A stretch of 64,000 bases of DNA from JBEEOW01 sp041191405 (GTDB taxonomy: Bacteria; Bacteroidota; Bacteroidia; Cytophagales; UBA9547). The notes under the pieces are model-generated. The model saw only the letters and a program-made list of their open reading frames with translations, did no database searches and was not told where the DNA came from. The translations under genes and the position numbers were made by a program. Of this stretch, positions 1 through 8,642 are shown piece by piece (within the stretch, counting starts at the first letter, position 1; each line of letters starts with the position of its first letter). The DNA lies in contig JBEEOW010000022.1 of assembly GCA_041191405.1 (NCBI GenBank), positions 10,605 through 74,604 on the forward strand. Reading direction: 5' to 3'.

Positions 1-494
1 AGGTATTCGTCGCCTTCAATAATGATTATTGGCGCATCCGAAAGTTTAACCATTGTGTCAAAACCTTCTAATTGAGCACCAACTAGGTAATTAAATGATT
101 TATTCCAATAACTTAAAACATGAATAATCATAGAAGTGATGGTTGTTTTACCATGACTTCCTGCTATTACAATACGTTGTTTATTAATACTTTGATTATA
201 TACAAATTCAGGATATGAAAAAATAGGGATACCTAATTCTTGTGCTTTAAGTAATTCAGGATTATCAGTTCTTGCATGCATTCCTAAAATTACAGCATCT
301 AAATTTGTTGTAATTTTTTCAGGAAACCAACCAAGTGATTGAGGTAGGATTCCTTTATTTTCTAAACGAGTACGTGATGGTTCAAATATTTCATCATCAG
401 AGCCTGTTACTTCTAAACCTTTATTATGCAATGCTAATGCTAAATTATGCATTGCGCTTCCACCTATTGCAATGAAATGTACTTTTTGTGCCAT
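1..494 (-). CDS. mpl: Mpl-like UDP-N-acetylmuramate ligase (Mur ligase family), 3' end outside window
   Basis: The gene reads leftwards from an ATG at 492-494 and runs off the window start, so only the first ~164 residues are visible. The N-terminus has the Rossmann-like MurC/Mpl fold start (HFIAIGGSAMHNLALAL, residues ~6-22), the GSDDEIFEPS segment and, near residue 113, the Mur-ligase ATP-binding loop GSHGKTT. The GGSAMHNLA pattern is that of the Bacteroidota Mpl-type enzymes, which attach peptides to UDP-MurNAc during murein recycling, rather than classical MurC (usually IGIGGIGMSALA). Function is cytoplasmic cell-wall metabolism. The assignment as Mpl rather than MurC is by family resemblance, because the C-terminal ligase domain is not visible. 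Confidence 0.85.
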   Translation of the reverse strand, partial: MAQKVHFIAIGGSAMHNLALALHNKGLEVTGSDDEIFEPSRTRLENKGILPQSLGWFPEKITTNLDAVILGMHARTDNPELLKAQELGIPIFSYPEFVYNQSINKQRIVIAGSHGKTTITSMIIHVLSYWNKSFNYLVGAQLEGFDTMVKLSDAPIIIIEGDEY

Positions 495-575
495 TCGTAT
501 TGTTTATTTTTGCTTATAAAAAGAGCTAATATTATTTATAATAAACTCTAAAACGTGAAGTTAATATAAATAGGG

Positions 576-623
576 ATATTGCCCAAAGTAAAATTATATT
601 TTAAATATAATTTGGGGTAATAT
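576..623. repeat. AT-rich stem-loop between two minus-strand genes
   Basis: An imperfect inverted repeat with outer arms ATATTGCCCAAA and TTTGGGGTAATAT and an inner AAATTATATTT/AAATATAATTT pairing. It lies between the stop of the dehydrogenase gene and the mpl start. No T-run follows on either strand, so it may be an RNA structure rather than a classical terminator. Confidence 0.4.
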
Positions 624-629
624 AAAAAA

Positions 630-1562
630 TTATTTTTTTGTTAAATCAATGATTTTAGCAGCAAGTACAGTACTTATTTTGCGATATGATTCAACTGACC
701 AACCTGCCACATGTGGGCTCATAATTACATTTGGTAGTGACGCTAACTGTTTAAATAGTTTTGTTTGATTTTCAGATAATGTACTTAGTCGCTCATTTTC
801 AAGAACATCAAGTGCAGCTCCTAGTATTTTTTTCCCTTGTAAAGCTTTTAATACAGGTTCCATCATAGCTACTTCACCTCTTGCTGTATTAATAAACCAA
901 ACTGGTTTTGCAAATGCATTCCAAAATGCATCATTACACATATTTTTTGAATCATTGGTTAATGGAACATGTAAGCTTACTACATCGGCCTCTTTTTGAA
1001 GTTGTTCCAGAGTAACTTCTTGGGCAAACTCATCAGAAAAGTTGGTTTTGTATTTATCGTAAGCTATTACTTTGCAACCAAAACCTGATAATCTTTTGGC
1101 AAATGATTTGCCCATGTTACCATAACCAATAATGCCAACAGTTAATTCTCCAAGTTCAAAACCTCTGTTTGCTTCTCTATGCCAGATTAAGTTTTTTACT
1201 TCTTTGTCTGCTACAATTAGCTTATTCATTAAACAAAGCAACATTGCTATTGTGTGTTCACCAACAGCATCTCTATTTCCTTCTGGAGCATTTAAAAGTG
1301 TAATGTTTTTTTCTTTTAAAAATTCTTCATCAATTTCGTCAACACCTGCACCTGCTCTGGCAATGAATCGTAATTCAGTATATTGGCTTAAAAACGTTGA
1401 TGTTAAACGTAATTTACTTCTTAAAACTAATCCATTATAACCATGAAGTTTTTCTCCTACTTCATGTGCTGAAATTTCTGGTAGATAAGTGCATTCAATA
1501 TTATGTTCTGTTAACAATTTAATTAACGCTTCGTGAACTTTATCTATGATTAGTATTTTCAT
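630..1562 (-). CDS. D-isomer-specific 2-hydroxyacid dehydrogenase (phosphoglycerate dehydrogenase-like)
   Basis: A 310-residue soluble NAD(P)-dependent dehydrogenase of the SerA/2-hydroxyacid family. The nucleotide-binding motif GYGNMG is at residues 146-151. The catalytic triad can be placed at R228 (in NTARGE), E257 (in LDVLENE) and H284 (in MSPHVAGW), with R-to-E spacing as in PGDH. There is no C-terminal ACT domain, so it matches short PGDH or hydroxypyruvate/glyoxylate reductase-like members. It may make 3-phosphohydroxypyruvate for serine synthesis, but no serC or serB is adjacent and the substrate cannot be fixed from sequence. The ATG start at 1560-1562 is clear. Confidence 0.85.
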   Translation of the reverse strand: MKILIIDKVHEALIKLLTEHNIECTYLPEISAHEVGEKLHGYNGLVLRSKLRLTSTFLSQYTELRFIARAGAGVDEIDEEFLKEKNITLLNAPEGNRDAVGEHTIAMLLCLMNKLIVADKEVKNLIWHREANRGFELGELTVGIIGYGNMGKSFAKRLSGFGCKVIAYDKYKTNFSDEFAQEVTLEQLQKEADVVSLHVPLTNDSKNMCNDAFWNAFAKPVWFINTARGEVAMMEPVLKALQGKKILGAALDVLENERLSTLSENQTKLFKQLASLPNVIMSPHVAGWSVESYRKISTVLAAKIIDLTKK

Positions 1563-1564
1563 GT

Positions 1565-1637
1565 TTTTTATTTAGTACTGAGTAAAGAGTACTAGTGTTA
1601 GAGTATAATTTATATACTCTGTACTTTGTACTCTCTA
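1565..1637. repeat. Short direct/inverted repeats of GTACT/GAGTA type
   Basis: The gap holds repeated TACT-GAGTA-AAGAGTACT words and their near inverses (ATATACTCTGTACTTTGTACTC), giving a low-complexity foldable spacer between mgtE and the dehydrogenase gene. No gene is seen. Confidence 0.4.
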
Positions 1638-2999
1638 CTACAATTGATATAAGAAATTTGCCAAACTGAAATATACAGCCAAGCCTAATAAATCGTTGGC
1701 TGTAGTTATGAATGGCCCTGATGCTAAAGCTGGATTTACACCGAATTTATCTAAAATTAGTGGAGTTACAGTACCAAGAAATGAAGCTAATATTACTACC
1801 GAAAATAATGCTAATGATACTACTGTAGCTAATTTAAAATCATTGCCAACGAGCATATTAAATCCAAAAACACAACCTGAAATTACTATTCCGTTGATAA
1901 TTGCAACTGCAAGCACTTTTGTAAAACGCATCCAGTTACTAAAATCATTGATGGCATTGGTATCAGCAAGTGTTTGAACTACAAGCGATGATGATTGTAC
2001 ACCAACATTGCCACCTGTTGCTGTAATTAATGGTATAAAAAACGCAAGAGCAGGGATTACAGCTAATTGCCCTTCGAAACCACCCATGAAAGTTGCCCCT
2101 AACATACCTCCAATCATCCCAATTAGTAACCAAGGTAAACGTGCACGGGTTAACATCCAAATACTATCATCCTCTTCAACACTTTCCGAGATACCCGTCA
2201 TTGCTTGGATATCTAATTCGTTTTGCTCGGTAATAAAGTCCATGATATCATCAACAGTGATTCTACCAAGTAATTTACCTTGCATGTTTACAACTGGTAC
2301 TGCCTCCAAATCGTATTTTTGCATAATACCTGCTACTTCTTCGGCTTCGGTATATGACTCAACTGAAATGATATCAGATTCATAAATATCTCTGATAATG
2401 GCATTTTCATTGGCAAGTACAATTTTCTTTAACGAAACTCTACCAAGTAATTTTTCCTCATTATCAATAACATATACTGAGTAACATTTATCAACCTTTT
2501 CTGTTTGTCGACGAATTTCCTCGATACACTGTGTTACTTTGCGGTTTATATTGATTTTGATTAACTCTTTTGCCATCAAACCACCCGCTACATCTTCTTC
2601 GTAGCGTAATAAGTCGGTGATATGTAATGCTTTTTCTTTGTTATCTTTTTCTATGTATGCTAAGGCTTCTTCACGAGTACGGATAGGTAACTCATTTAAA
2701 ATATCAGCACAGTCATCAGATTCAATGAACTTTAAAAAACTTGATATTTGTTCAGAATTGAAATTTTTCAAAAATTCTTTACGAGTATCAGCATCAACAA
2801 AACTGATAATTTCAGCCGAAAAATCAACATCTAATAATTCAATAACATATTTACATTGCTCTGTATCTAGTTCGTAAAGCAATAATGAAGCATCAGCAGC
2901 ATATAAATCATCAAAAGTTGATTTGATATAATCATCTTTTTTTTCATTTATGCTTTGAGAAATAGTATTTATTAAATCGGTACTTATTTCAAATGCCAT
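1638..2999 (-). CDS. mgtE: Magnesium transporter MgtE
   Basis: A 453-residue inner-membrane Mg2+ channel/transporter. The order is that of MgtE: an acidic N-terminal helical domain (residues ~1-130, with repeated ADILNELP-type helices), a tandem CBS pair (~140-260, ending near VDDIMDFI) that senses cytoplasmic Mg2+, then a five-helix transmembrane domain (~285-453). The segment with AFFIPLITATGGNVGVQSSSL is the conserved pore region of the family. Length matches the family norm (~450). It lies in a run of minus-strand genes with no functional partner. Regulation is expected through the CBS domains; no riboswitch-like leader is evident. Confidence 0.95.
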   Translation of the reverse strand: MAFEISTDLINTISQSINEKKDDYIKSTFDDLYAADASLLLYELDTEQCKYVIELLDVDFSAEIISFVDADTRKEFLKNFNSEQISSFLKFIESDDCADILNELPIRTREEALAYIEKDNKEKALHITDLLRYEEDVAGGLMAKELIKININRKVTQCIEEIRRQTEKVDKCYSVYVIDNEEKLLGRVSLKKIVLANENAIIRDIYESDIISVESYTEAEEVAGIMQKYDLEAVPVVNMQGKLLGRITVDDIMDFITEQNELDIQAMTGISESVEEDDSIWMLTRARLPWLLIGMIGGMLGATFMGGFEGQLAVIPALAFFIPLITATGGNVGVQSSSLVVQTLADTNAINDFSNWMRFTKVLAVAIINGIVISGCVFGFNMLVGNDFKLATVVSLALFSVVILASFLGTVTPLILDKFGVNPALASGPFITTANDLLGLAVYFSLANFLYQL

Positions 3000-3136
3000 G
3001 TTGTAAATAATTAATAATTAGTAATTAAAAATTAATAGATTAGAGATTTTAGACTTAAGACAAAAGACTTTAGATTTAGATTTAGATTAAACTCTATTTT
3101 TCTAAAATCTAATATCTATAATCTAATATCTAAAAT
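3000..3136. repeat. AT-rich TAATATCTA/TTTTAGAC repeats
   Basis: The spacer is built from degenerate copies of words such as TTTTAGAC, TTTAGATTTAGATT and CTAATATCTAAAATCTA. Related strings occur at 28890-28950 and 40052-40090. No coding potential is seen. Confidence 0.45.
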
Positions 3137-3985
3137 CTATTTCTTCAAATAAGCATCAACATCTAAGGTTAATTGAATAAACTCTTCAACGCCAAGCTCT
3201 TCTGCACGTTTGTCGAATTTTTCATCCAATGCAAAATCAGGCCCTAAGTTAAGAGGTTTAATTGTATTTCTCAACGTTTTTCTGCGGTTTGTAAAGGCAG
3301 TTTTTACTACTTTTTTAAATAAAACAGGGTCGCATGGTAATTCAGTTCTATTGTTTCTTCGCAAACGAATTACACCCGATTTTACTTTTGGAGGCGGATC
3401 AAAAACATGCTCATGCACTGTAAAGCAATATTCTATATCAAACCAAACTTGTAAAAACACACTCAAAATACCGTAATCTTTATTTCCTGGTCCCGAAGCC
3501 AATCGTTCGGCAACTTCTTTTTGCAACATACACACCACTTCTGGAACGTAATCAAGCATATCTTCCAAAATTTTGAAAAATATTAATGATGAAATGTTAT
3601 AAGGGAAATTTCCAACAATGCCAATTTTTTCGCCTTTAAATACTTCTGTCCAATCTTTTTTCAAGAAATCTTCTTCCAAAATTCTTTTTCCAAGTTGAGA
3701 AAAAGTTTTATGTTTTCTTAAATATGCAATCGACTCTTTATCTATATCAACAACCCAAGTTTCAAAATTTTTGTTTTGAATTAAATATTGAGTCAATACA
3801 CCAGTACCCGGACCAATCTCTAACACTTTATCATACCCTCCATGATTGCTCATTAAATCAGCAATATCAAAAGCAATATTTTGGTCTAACAAGAAATGTT
3901 GACCCAAATGTTTTTTTGCTTTTACATTGGTATCGGCTGTAGAAAAGTTTTTAACGAAAGTCTTTTTGGCTTTTAATTTTGACAT
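3137..3985 (-). CDS. rsmA: 16S rRNA (adenine1518/1519-N6,N6)-dimethyltransferase RsmA (KsgA)
   Basis: A 282-residue SAM-dependent methyltransferase that dimethylates two adenines in helix 45 of 16S rRNA during late 30S assembly. Visible motifs are the start HLGQHFLLDQNIA (~26-38), SAM motif I EIGPGTG (56-62), and the catalytic N6-adenine motif NFPY (126-129). The C-terminal helical domain contains PPKVKSGVIRL and FTNRRKTLRN, which are typical for KsgA. Length and motif order are normal. It precedes mgtE on the same strand. Confidence 0.96.
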   Translation of the reverse strand: MSKLKAKKTFVKNFSTADTNVKAKKHLGQHFLLDQNIAFDIADLMSNHGGYDKVLEIGPGTGVLTQYLIQNKNFETWVVDIDKESIAYLRKHKTFSQLGKRILEEDFLKKDWTEVFKGEKIGIVGNFPYNISSLIFFKILEDMLDYVPEVVCMLQKEVAERLASGPGNKDYGILSVFLQVWFDIEYCFTVHEHVFDPPPKVKSGVIRLRRNNRTELPCDPVLFKKVVKTAFTNRRKTLRNTIKPLNLGPDFALDEKFDKRAEELGVEEFIQLTLDVDAYLKK

Positions 3986-4041
3986 CTAAACCTTAAAATT
4001 AATATTTTGCTAAATTGCAGTGCAAAAATAACATAATAATA

Positions 4042-5490
4042 ATGGAGCTTATCATCAAATCGATAGAAAGTATTGCAAATAATGTTGCAATTGCTGTTTT
4101 AATGAATAAAATTGAAGAAATAAGTAAGTTTTTAACTGAAAAAAACGATGTTGAGCGTTTTGAAAAGTTATTTAATTCGGGAAATGAATTAATTTCTTTT
4201 AACAAAAATGGAAATTTGTTACTGTTTTTAGTTTTGAAAGAACAAAAATCAGAGGCACATAAAAGTGAATCGTTGAGAAAAAAAGGCTTTGATATATTGC
4301 AATTATTGAAAGCCGAACAATTATTTGAAGTTCAAATTTGTAATGCAACTGTTGAAAAAGAAGAAGTTTTATTGCCAATAATTGAAGGCTTGATTTTAAG
4401 TAATTATTCATTTGATAAATATAAATCAAAACCTAAAACGTTTGCATTAAAATCAGCTACAATACTTTCTAATAACTTAGAATATAGCAAATTAGATTCA
4501 TTACAAAATGTAGCTGAAGGAGTTTTTAAAGCAAGAGATTTGGTAAACGAACCAGTAATTTCACTAAATGCAGTTCAGTTGAGCGAAGCATTTGAAAAAA
4601 TGGGACAAGAAGCTGGATTTGATGTAGAGGTTTTTCATAAATCTAAAATTCAGAGTTTGAAAATGGGCGGATTATTGGCAATCAATGCTGGTTCGATAGA
4701 CCCACCAACTTTTACTGTAATGGAATACAAACCTGATAATGCAAGTAATTCAAAACCAATAGTTTTGGTAGGAAAAGGAGTTGTGTATGATACAGGTGGT
4801 TTGTCGTTAAAAGATACCACAAACTCAATGGATTTGATGAAATCAGACATGGCAGGAAGTGCTGCTGTGGCAGGAGCAATTTATGCCATAGCAAAAAATA
4901 AATTGCCAATTCATGTTATTGGTTTGGTACCTGCTACTGACAACCGCCCTGATGGAAATGCGATTACTCCAGGTGATGTGATTACAATAATGGATGGCAC
5001 AACCGTTGAAATTTTGAATACAGATGCAGAGGGAAGGGTTATTTTAGCCGATGCCTTGGCTTTTGCTCAAAAATATGAGCCTGAATTAGTGATAGATTTG
5101 GCAACTTTGACTGGTGCAGCGTTTATGGCAATTGGAAAATACGGTTCTGTAATGTGTGCAACAGCTACTAAAGAAACAAAAGAATTGTTAGTTGAAACAG
5201 GTTTTGAGGTAAATGAGCGTTTGGTAGAATTGCCTCTTTGGGATGAATATACCAAAGAAATAGAATCAGATATTGCAGATATTAAGAATCTTGGAGGTTC
5301 AAATGGTGGAGGAGCAATAACAGCAGCCAAATTTTTGGAGCATTTTACAACTTACCCTTGGATTCATTTAGATATTGCTGGACCGTCATTTAACAGAGGT
5401 GCTGCAGATAGTTACAGAGGTAAAAATGGTACTGGCGTTGGCGTTAGGTTGATTTATAGCTTTTTAGAGAAATTTGCGAAGAAAAGTTAG
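4042..5490 (+). CDS. pepA: Leucyl aminopeptidase (M17 family)
   Basis: A 482-residue cytosolic metallo-aminopeptidase that removes N-terminal residues from peptides. The C-terminal catalytic domain carries VGKGVVYDTGGLSLK, the metal ligand motif KSDMAGSAAV and the M17 signature NTDAEGR (residues 326-332). The N-terminal ~160 residues form the less conserved macro-like domain. I start at the ATG at 4042 (MELIIKSIES). An in-frame TTG at 4015 would add nine residues that look like leader sequence. It is divergent from rsmA with a short intergenic region. The gene that follows begins 5 bp after the stop, so the two are probably co-transcribed. Confidence 0.93.
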   Translation: MELIIKSIESIANNVAIAVLMNKIEEISKFLTEKNDVERFEKLFNSGNELISFNKNGNLLLFLVLKEQKSEAHKSESLRKKGFDILQLLKAEQLFEVQICNATVEKEEVLLPIIEGLILSNYSFDKYKSKPKTFALKSATILSNNLEYSKLDSLQNVAEGVFKARDLVNEPVISLNAVQLSEAFEKMGQEAGFDVEVFHKSKIQSLKMGGLLAINAGSIDPPTFTVMEYKPDNASNSKPIVLVGKGVVYDTGGLSLKDTTNSMDLMKSDMAGSAAVAGAIYAIAKNKLPIHVIGLVPATDNRPDGNAITPGDVITIMDGTTVEILNTDAEGRVILADALAFAQKYEPELVIDLATLTGAAFMAIGKYGSVMCATATKETKELLVETGFEVNERLVELPLWDEYTKEIESDIADIKNLGGSNGGGAITAAKFLEHFTTYPWIHLDIAGPSFNRGAADSYRGKNGTGVGVRLIYSFLEKFAKKS

Positions 5491-5495
5491 CGAGT

Positions 5496-5933
5496 ATGAA
5501 TAACGAGGATATTGAAAAAATAATTTCGACAATTGATAATTCTGTAAATCCGAACACAGCATTAATAGAATTTTGGGATTCTCATCAATTGCAAGATTTA
5601 GATTTGAATTTATTTGGGAATAAAGATGGATTATTATTGTTTGCAAATCATTTACTTAAAACAAGTTTGATGATTGATGAAAATGAAAAATTAGAAGGTT
5701 TAACAATTCCTTTGAATTTAGATAAACAAAAATGGTATAATCAAAATAGTGAATTCATTAACAATTTCAAGTTTAGAGAATTTGAAGATGATGGCGAGAA
5801 TAATAAAGATAAATATAATCAAACCTCAATAACTAATTCAATTTTAAAATATGGTTGTTTAGCAACAGTAGTATTGATTTTAGTAAGTATTATAGTGGGT
5901 GTTCAAACAATATTTCATTGGTTTTATAAATAA
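5496..5933 (+). CDS. Hypothetical acidic protein with C-terminal membrane anchor
   Basis: A 145-residue protein I do not recognise. The first ~115 residues are hydrophilic and rich in Asn, Asp and Glu. A single hydrophobic helix (about residues 119-137, LATVVLILVSIIVGVQTIF) ends four residues before the C-terminus, predicting a tail-anchored membrane protein with the bulk in the cytoplasm. It starts 5 bp after the pepA stop, consistent with one transcript. No catalytic motif is visible. Confidence 0.7.
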   Translation: MNNEDIEKIISTIDNSVNPNTALIEFWDSHQLQDLDLNLFGNKDGLLLFANHLLKTSLMIDENEKLEGLTIPLNLDKQKWYNQNSEFINNFKFREFEDDGENNKDKYNQTSITNSILKYGCLATVVLILVSIIVGVQTIFHWFYK

Positions 5934-5948
5934 GTCTATGCTATAAAT

Positions 5949-5970
5949 GAGACGTGGCAAGCCACGTCTC
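5949..5970. repeat. GAGACGTGGC palindrome (dispersed repeat copy 1)
   Basis: Perfect 10-bp arms GAGACGTGGC and GCCACGTCTC separated by AA, followed by TAC. The same core recurs at 7488-7511, so this is a dispersed short palindrome. It could act as a weak transcription barrier between two plus-strand genes. Confidence 0.75.
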
Positions 5971-5987
5971 TACAAAATGAAAATTTT

Positions 5988-6740
5988 ATGAAAAATCGAT
6001 TTTATTTAATTTGTGCAAACATCATTTTGATGTTTATGTCTTTTGAAAGTGTTGCTAGAGGAGGTGGTGGTGGCGGTCACGGTGGTGGAGGCGGACATTC
6101 ATCTGGAGGTGGAGGATTTGGTTACAGCGGAAGAAGAGGAGGTTATAATACATGGACTTTTTGGGATAATATGCACATATTATTAATTTTTATATTTATT
6201 GCTATAGTAATTTTTGTGATTTATTATTTTTCAGTTAAATTCATTAAATATAAATCTTTCAAAGCTGATAAATTGTTAAATGAAAGTTCTTTAGAAGATA
6301 AGATTTGGGATAAAGAAAAATTAATTAAGGTAACAGAACTTGTATTTACCGAATTTCAAAATGCATGGCAAAATCAAAATTTAGAGTCTATATCTCATTT
6401 AATTACAGAGTATTTTTATGAAAGAAACAATTTGATTTTATCTCGCCAAATTGATAAAAATATTGTAAACTTTATCAATATACATTCAATTGATACAGTC
6501 GAAATTATTGGTATTCAAAATAGTAAAAATGATTATTTTGATAAATTCAGTGCTTATGTAAGTGCAACAATATCTGAACATTATACTTATGGAGGGGTTG
6601 TAAATGAAGGCTCAAAAAAAACGGGGAAGGTAGAAGAAATACTTCATTTTGTGAGAGTGAAAAATGAATGGTTATTAGATTCAATTCAAAATGACACTTC
6701 TGTTAACGGGCTGAGTTTAGTGAAGAATTTTAAAGAGTAG
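5988..6740 (+). CDS. Gly-rich membrane protein with Tim44-like domain
   Basis: A 250-residue protein with an N-terminal signal sequence (1-~23, ending SVARG), a Gly/His/Ser-rich segment (~24-52), one transmembrane helix (~64-84, LLIFIFIAIVIFVIYYF) and a C-terminal globular domain (~105-245). That domain, with its FTEFQNAWQNQNLESISHLI helix, resembles the Tim44-like/Mba1 fold found in bacterial Gly-rich membrane proteins. The Gly-rich stretch would face the periplasm and the Tim44-like domain the cytoplasm. Its function in bacteria is not settled. The assignment is by pattern resemblance. Confidence 0.72.
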   Translation: MKNRFYLICANIILMFMSFESVARGGGGGGHGGGGGHSSGGGGFGYSGRRGGYNTWTFWDNMHILLIFIFIAIVIFVIYYFSVKFIKYKSFKADKLLNESSLEDKIWDKEKLIKVTELVFTEFQNAWQNQNLESISHLITEYFYERNNLILSRQIDKNIVNFINIHSIDTVEIIGIQNSKNDYFDKFSAYVSATISEHYTYGGVVNEGSKKTGKVEEILHFVRVKNEWLLDSIQNDTSVNGLSLVKNFKE

Positions 6741-6746
6741 AAGTTT

Positions 6747-6777
6747 TTTGAATTACAAATACAAAATATTACTTTTG
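6747..6777 (+). promoter_or_regulatory. Bacteroidota-type promoter for the Uma2 gene
   Basis: A -33 TTTG (6747-6750) is separated by 19 bp from a perfect -7 element TACTTTTG (6770-6777), matching the TTTG-N19-TAnnTTTG consensus. Transcription would start near 6783, about 20 bp before the ATG at 6802. Confidence 0.75.
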
Positions 6778-6801
6778 TTTATAACTACAAAATAATGTAA
6801 A

Positions 6802-7374
6802 ATGGGAAATGCACTTACAAAACCATTTATTTCACAAAAAGAATACCTTGATAGTGAGCGCTTAGCTTTAGATAAACACGAGTATTTCAATGGAGAAGTA
6901 TTTGCAATGTCTGGTGCATCTAGGTTTCATAATAGGGTTTTTAGAAATATATTTGCTAGAATTGGAATCTTCTTAGAAGGAAAAAAATGTACTCCATACG
7001 GAAGTGATTTAAGAGTACATATTCCAATAAATACTTTATATACCTACCCTGATATTTCTATAGTTTGTGATGATGAACAATATCTTGATGATCAATTTGA
7101 TACATTATTAAATCCTAAAGTTATCATTGAAATATTAAGTAAATCAACAAAGGATTATGATAAAGGTACAAAATTCACTTTGTATCGCTCAATACCAAGT
7201 TTGGTTGAATATATTTTAATTGATAGTGAAAAAATGTTTATAGAACGTTTTGCAAAAAATAGTGAAGGCGTTTGGTCATTATCAGAATATTCATTACCAA
7301 CAGATTTACTTCAAATTTCAAGTATTGATTTTAAAATTTCCTTGGAAATGATTTATGATAAGGTTTTTGTGTAG
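6802..7374 (+). CDS. Uma2 family (DUF820) endonuclease-like protein
   Basis: A 190-residue protein of the Uma2 family, a PD-(D/E)XK nuclease-like fold common in cyanobacteria and Bacteroidota. Visible family landmarks are EYFNGEVFAMSGAS (~27-40), the acidic strand YPDISIV (~74-80) and VIIEILSKSTKDYDKGTKF (~104-122), followed by YRSIPSLVEYILID. The Asp of YPDISIV and Glu of EILS are the likely metal ligands. Biological roles are largely unknown. It stands alone behind its own promoter and ends in a strong hairpin. Confidence 0.88.
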   Translation: MGNALTKPFISQKEYLDSERLALDKHEYFNGEVFAMSGASRFHNRVFRNIFARIGIFLEGKKCTPYGSDLRVHIPINTLYTYPDISIVCDDEQYLDDQFDTLLNPKVIIEILSKSTKDYDKGTKFTLYRSIPSLVEYILIDSEKMFIERFAKNSEGVWSLSEYSLPTDLLQISSIDFKISLEMIYDKVFV

Positions 7375-7470
7375 AGCTGTGTTTTTTGTTTGAATAAAAA
7401 TTATTTTAATTATAGGGTTGATAAGGTTTTGGACCGTTGTCAACGTGAATATAAAAAACAAAAGTATTGA

Positions 7471-7528
7471 AAGCATTAAAAAAAGGTAGAGACGTGGCAA
7501 GCCACATCTCTACCTTTTTTTAATGCTT
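7471..7528. terminator. Bidirectional hairpin built on the GAGACGTGGC repeat (copy 2)
   Basis: 28-bp arms (7471-7498 and 7501-7528) pair with one mismatch around a 2-nt loop. The core is GTAGAGACGTGGC/GCCACATCTCTAC flanked by A-run and T-run. It follows the Uma2 gene and overlaps the last codons of the convergent minus-strand gene, so it can terminate both. The core matches 5949-5970. Confidence 0.8.
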
Positions 7529-8464
7529 TTTTGTTTCAACAATAAAGTTATTCAAACCAAAGCTTGCTAGGTAATTATTGAATCCAATTACATAATCGGG
7601 TACATCTTTTTCAAGAATTACTGCTTTTTGAAAATGGTTTAATGCTTCGAAAAATAAGCCATTTTTTGCATAAAATTCTGCTTTTAAATAGTTGTTAAGT
7701 GCGTTATCTTCAGGAATATTATGATTTAAATCTATAACCTCTTCGTGTAAAATTGAGAATTTATCATGTGGTACAATCATAAATTTACGTTGTACCAATT
7801 TTTTATCAGGTTTATCTTTAATAATAATTTCTAAAGTAAATGTTTCTCCTTGTAAAAACATTTTTTCATCACAAATTAAAGCTATACTTGTATCGGAAGT
7901 TTCTGCAGTAAAAGCAACTTCGTTTTTATAGTTAATTAAACTTGCAACATGAATATTTGTATTGGCTTCGTGTTTTTTCCATGAAATAATTAATGTATCA
8001 TATAGTACTTCAACTGTTTGAATTACCTTAGAATCAGGAAGTAATAAATCTATTTTTTCTTTTTTGTGTAAATCAGTTTCTTCTGCTGCTTTTTTATTGA
8101 ATTTAGATTTATCAATTTTAATATGTGAATCTTTTGTAAATTCATTGGTAACAAAATCTGAAAATCGGGTAGGGCGGTTGTGGTTACTTTCTTCTAATTT
8201 CGCTGCAATATCTGATACTGCAAATGAACCTACTTCTCTGAATTCAAATGTTTTACCTGATTTGTGCACTAAACCAATGTATCCTCCTTGGGTAATTGTA
8301 ATTTGGTCGGATGGGTAAAGTTTGTGTCCAGTTGAATAATGTTTGTGATTAACAAGGTTTTTACCTTTGCTAGCTAAAATTCTAAATTCAACTTTTGGTG
8401 GAGCTTGTGCAAAAACTATCTGATAAAAGAGTATAAGTAGAGGTAGTAATAGCTTTATTTTCAT
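7520..8464 (-). CDS. Secreted hypothetical protein with TPR-like C-terminus
   Basis: A 314-residue protein with a cleavable signal peptide (1-19, ending VFAQ). The ~70 residues that follow form a beta-rich region around KLYPSDQITITQGGYIGLVHKSGKTFEF, reminiscent of FecR-type or SH3-like strands. A middle beta domain (~130-240) looks like an Ig-type fold. The C-terminal ~60 residues form helices of the TPR kind (AEFYAKNGLFFEALNHFQKAVILEKD). I recognise no enzyme motif. It is probably periplasmic. Its last codons lie inside a terminator hairpin. Confidence 0.75.
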   Translation of the reverse strand: MKIKLLLPLLILFYQIVFAQAPPKVEFRILASKGKNLVNHKHYSTGHKLYPSDQITITQGGYIGLVHKSGKTFEFREVGSFAVSDIAAKLEESNHNRPTRFSDFVTNEFTKDSHIKIDKSKFNKKAAEETDLHKKEKIDLLLPDSKVIQTVEVLYDTLIISWKKHEANTNIHVASLINYKNEVAFTAETSDTSIALICDEKMFLQGETFTLEIIIKDKPDKKLVQRKFMIVPHDKFSILHEEVIDLNHNIPEDNALNNYLKAEFYAKNGLFFEALNHFQKAVILEKDVPDYVIGFNNYLASFGLNNFIVETKKH

Positions 8465-8607
8465 TGTTTTATCGGGAGGTTTTTTTGTAAAGTTATTAAA
8501 AAAGTTTTAAAACTTTAGATAATGTAAATTAAATACTGAGAAATACATAGTAGGTTCAATTTAATTAATAATTGATTAAACTCATTTTATAATCATTCAA
8601 TAATGAA

Positions 8608-8615
8608 TACCTTTG
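8608..8615 (+). promoter_or_regulatory. -7 element TACCTTTG upstream of the YigZ gene
   Basis: TACCTTTG matches TAnnTTTG. A weak -33 (TTTT, 8585-8588) sits 19 bp upstream. The element overlaps the upstream TTG at 8613, which argues that translation starts farther downstream. Confidence 0.55.
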
Positions 8616-8642
8616 AAGTTCTTAGTTAAGGATAAATATATT

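Noticed and set aside
1696..2385. Plus-strand open frames across mgtE
   Set aside because: Antisense shadows of the mgtE gene; compositions are unlike real proteins here.
8613..8642. Longer YigZ N-terminus from TTG at 8613
   Set aside because: The TTG is part of the TACCTTTG -7 element, so it would lie upstream of the transcription start.
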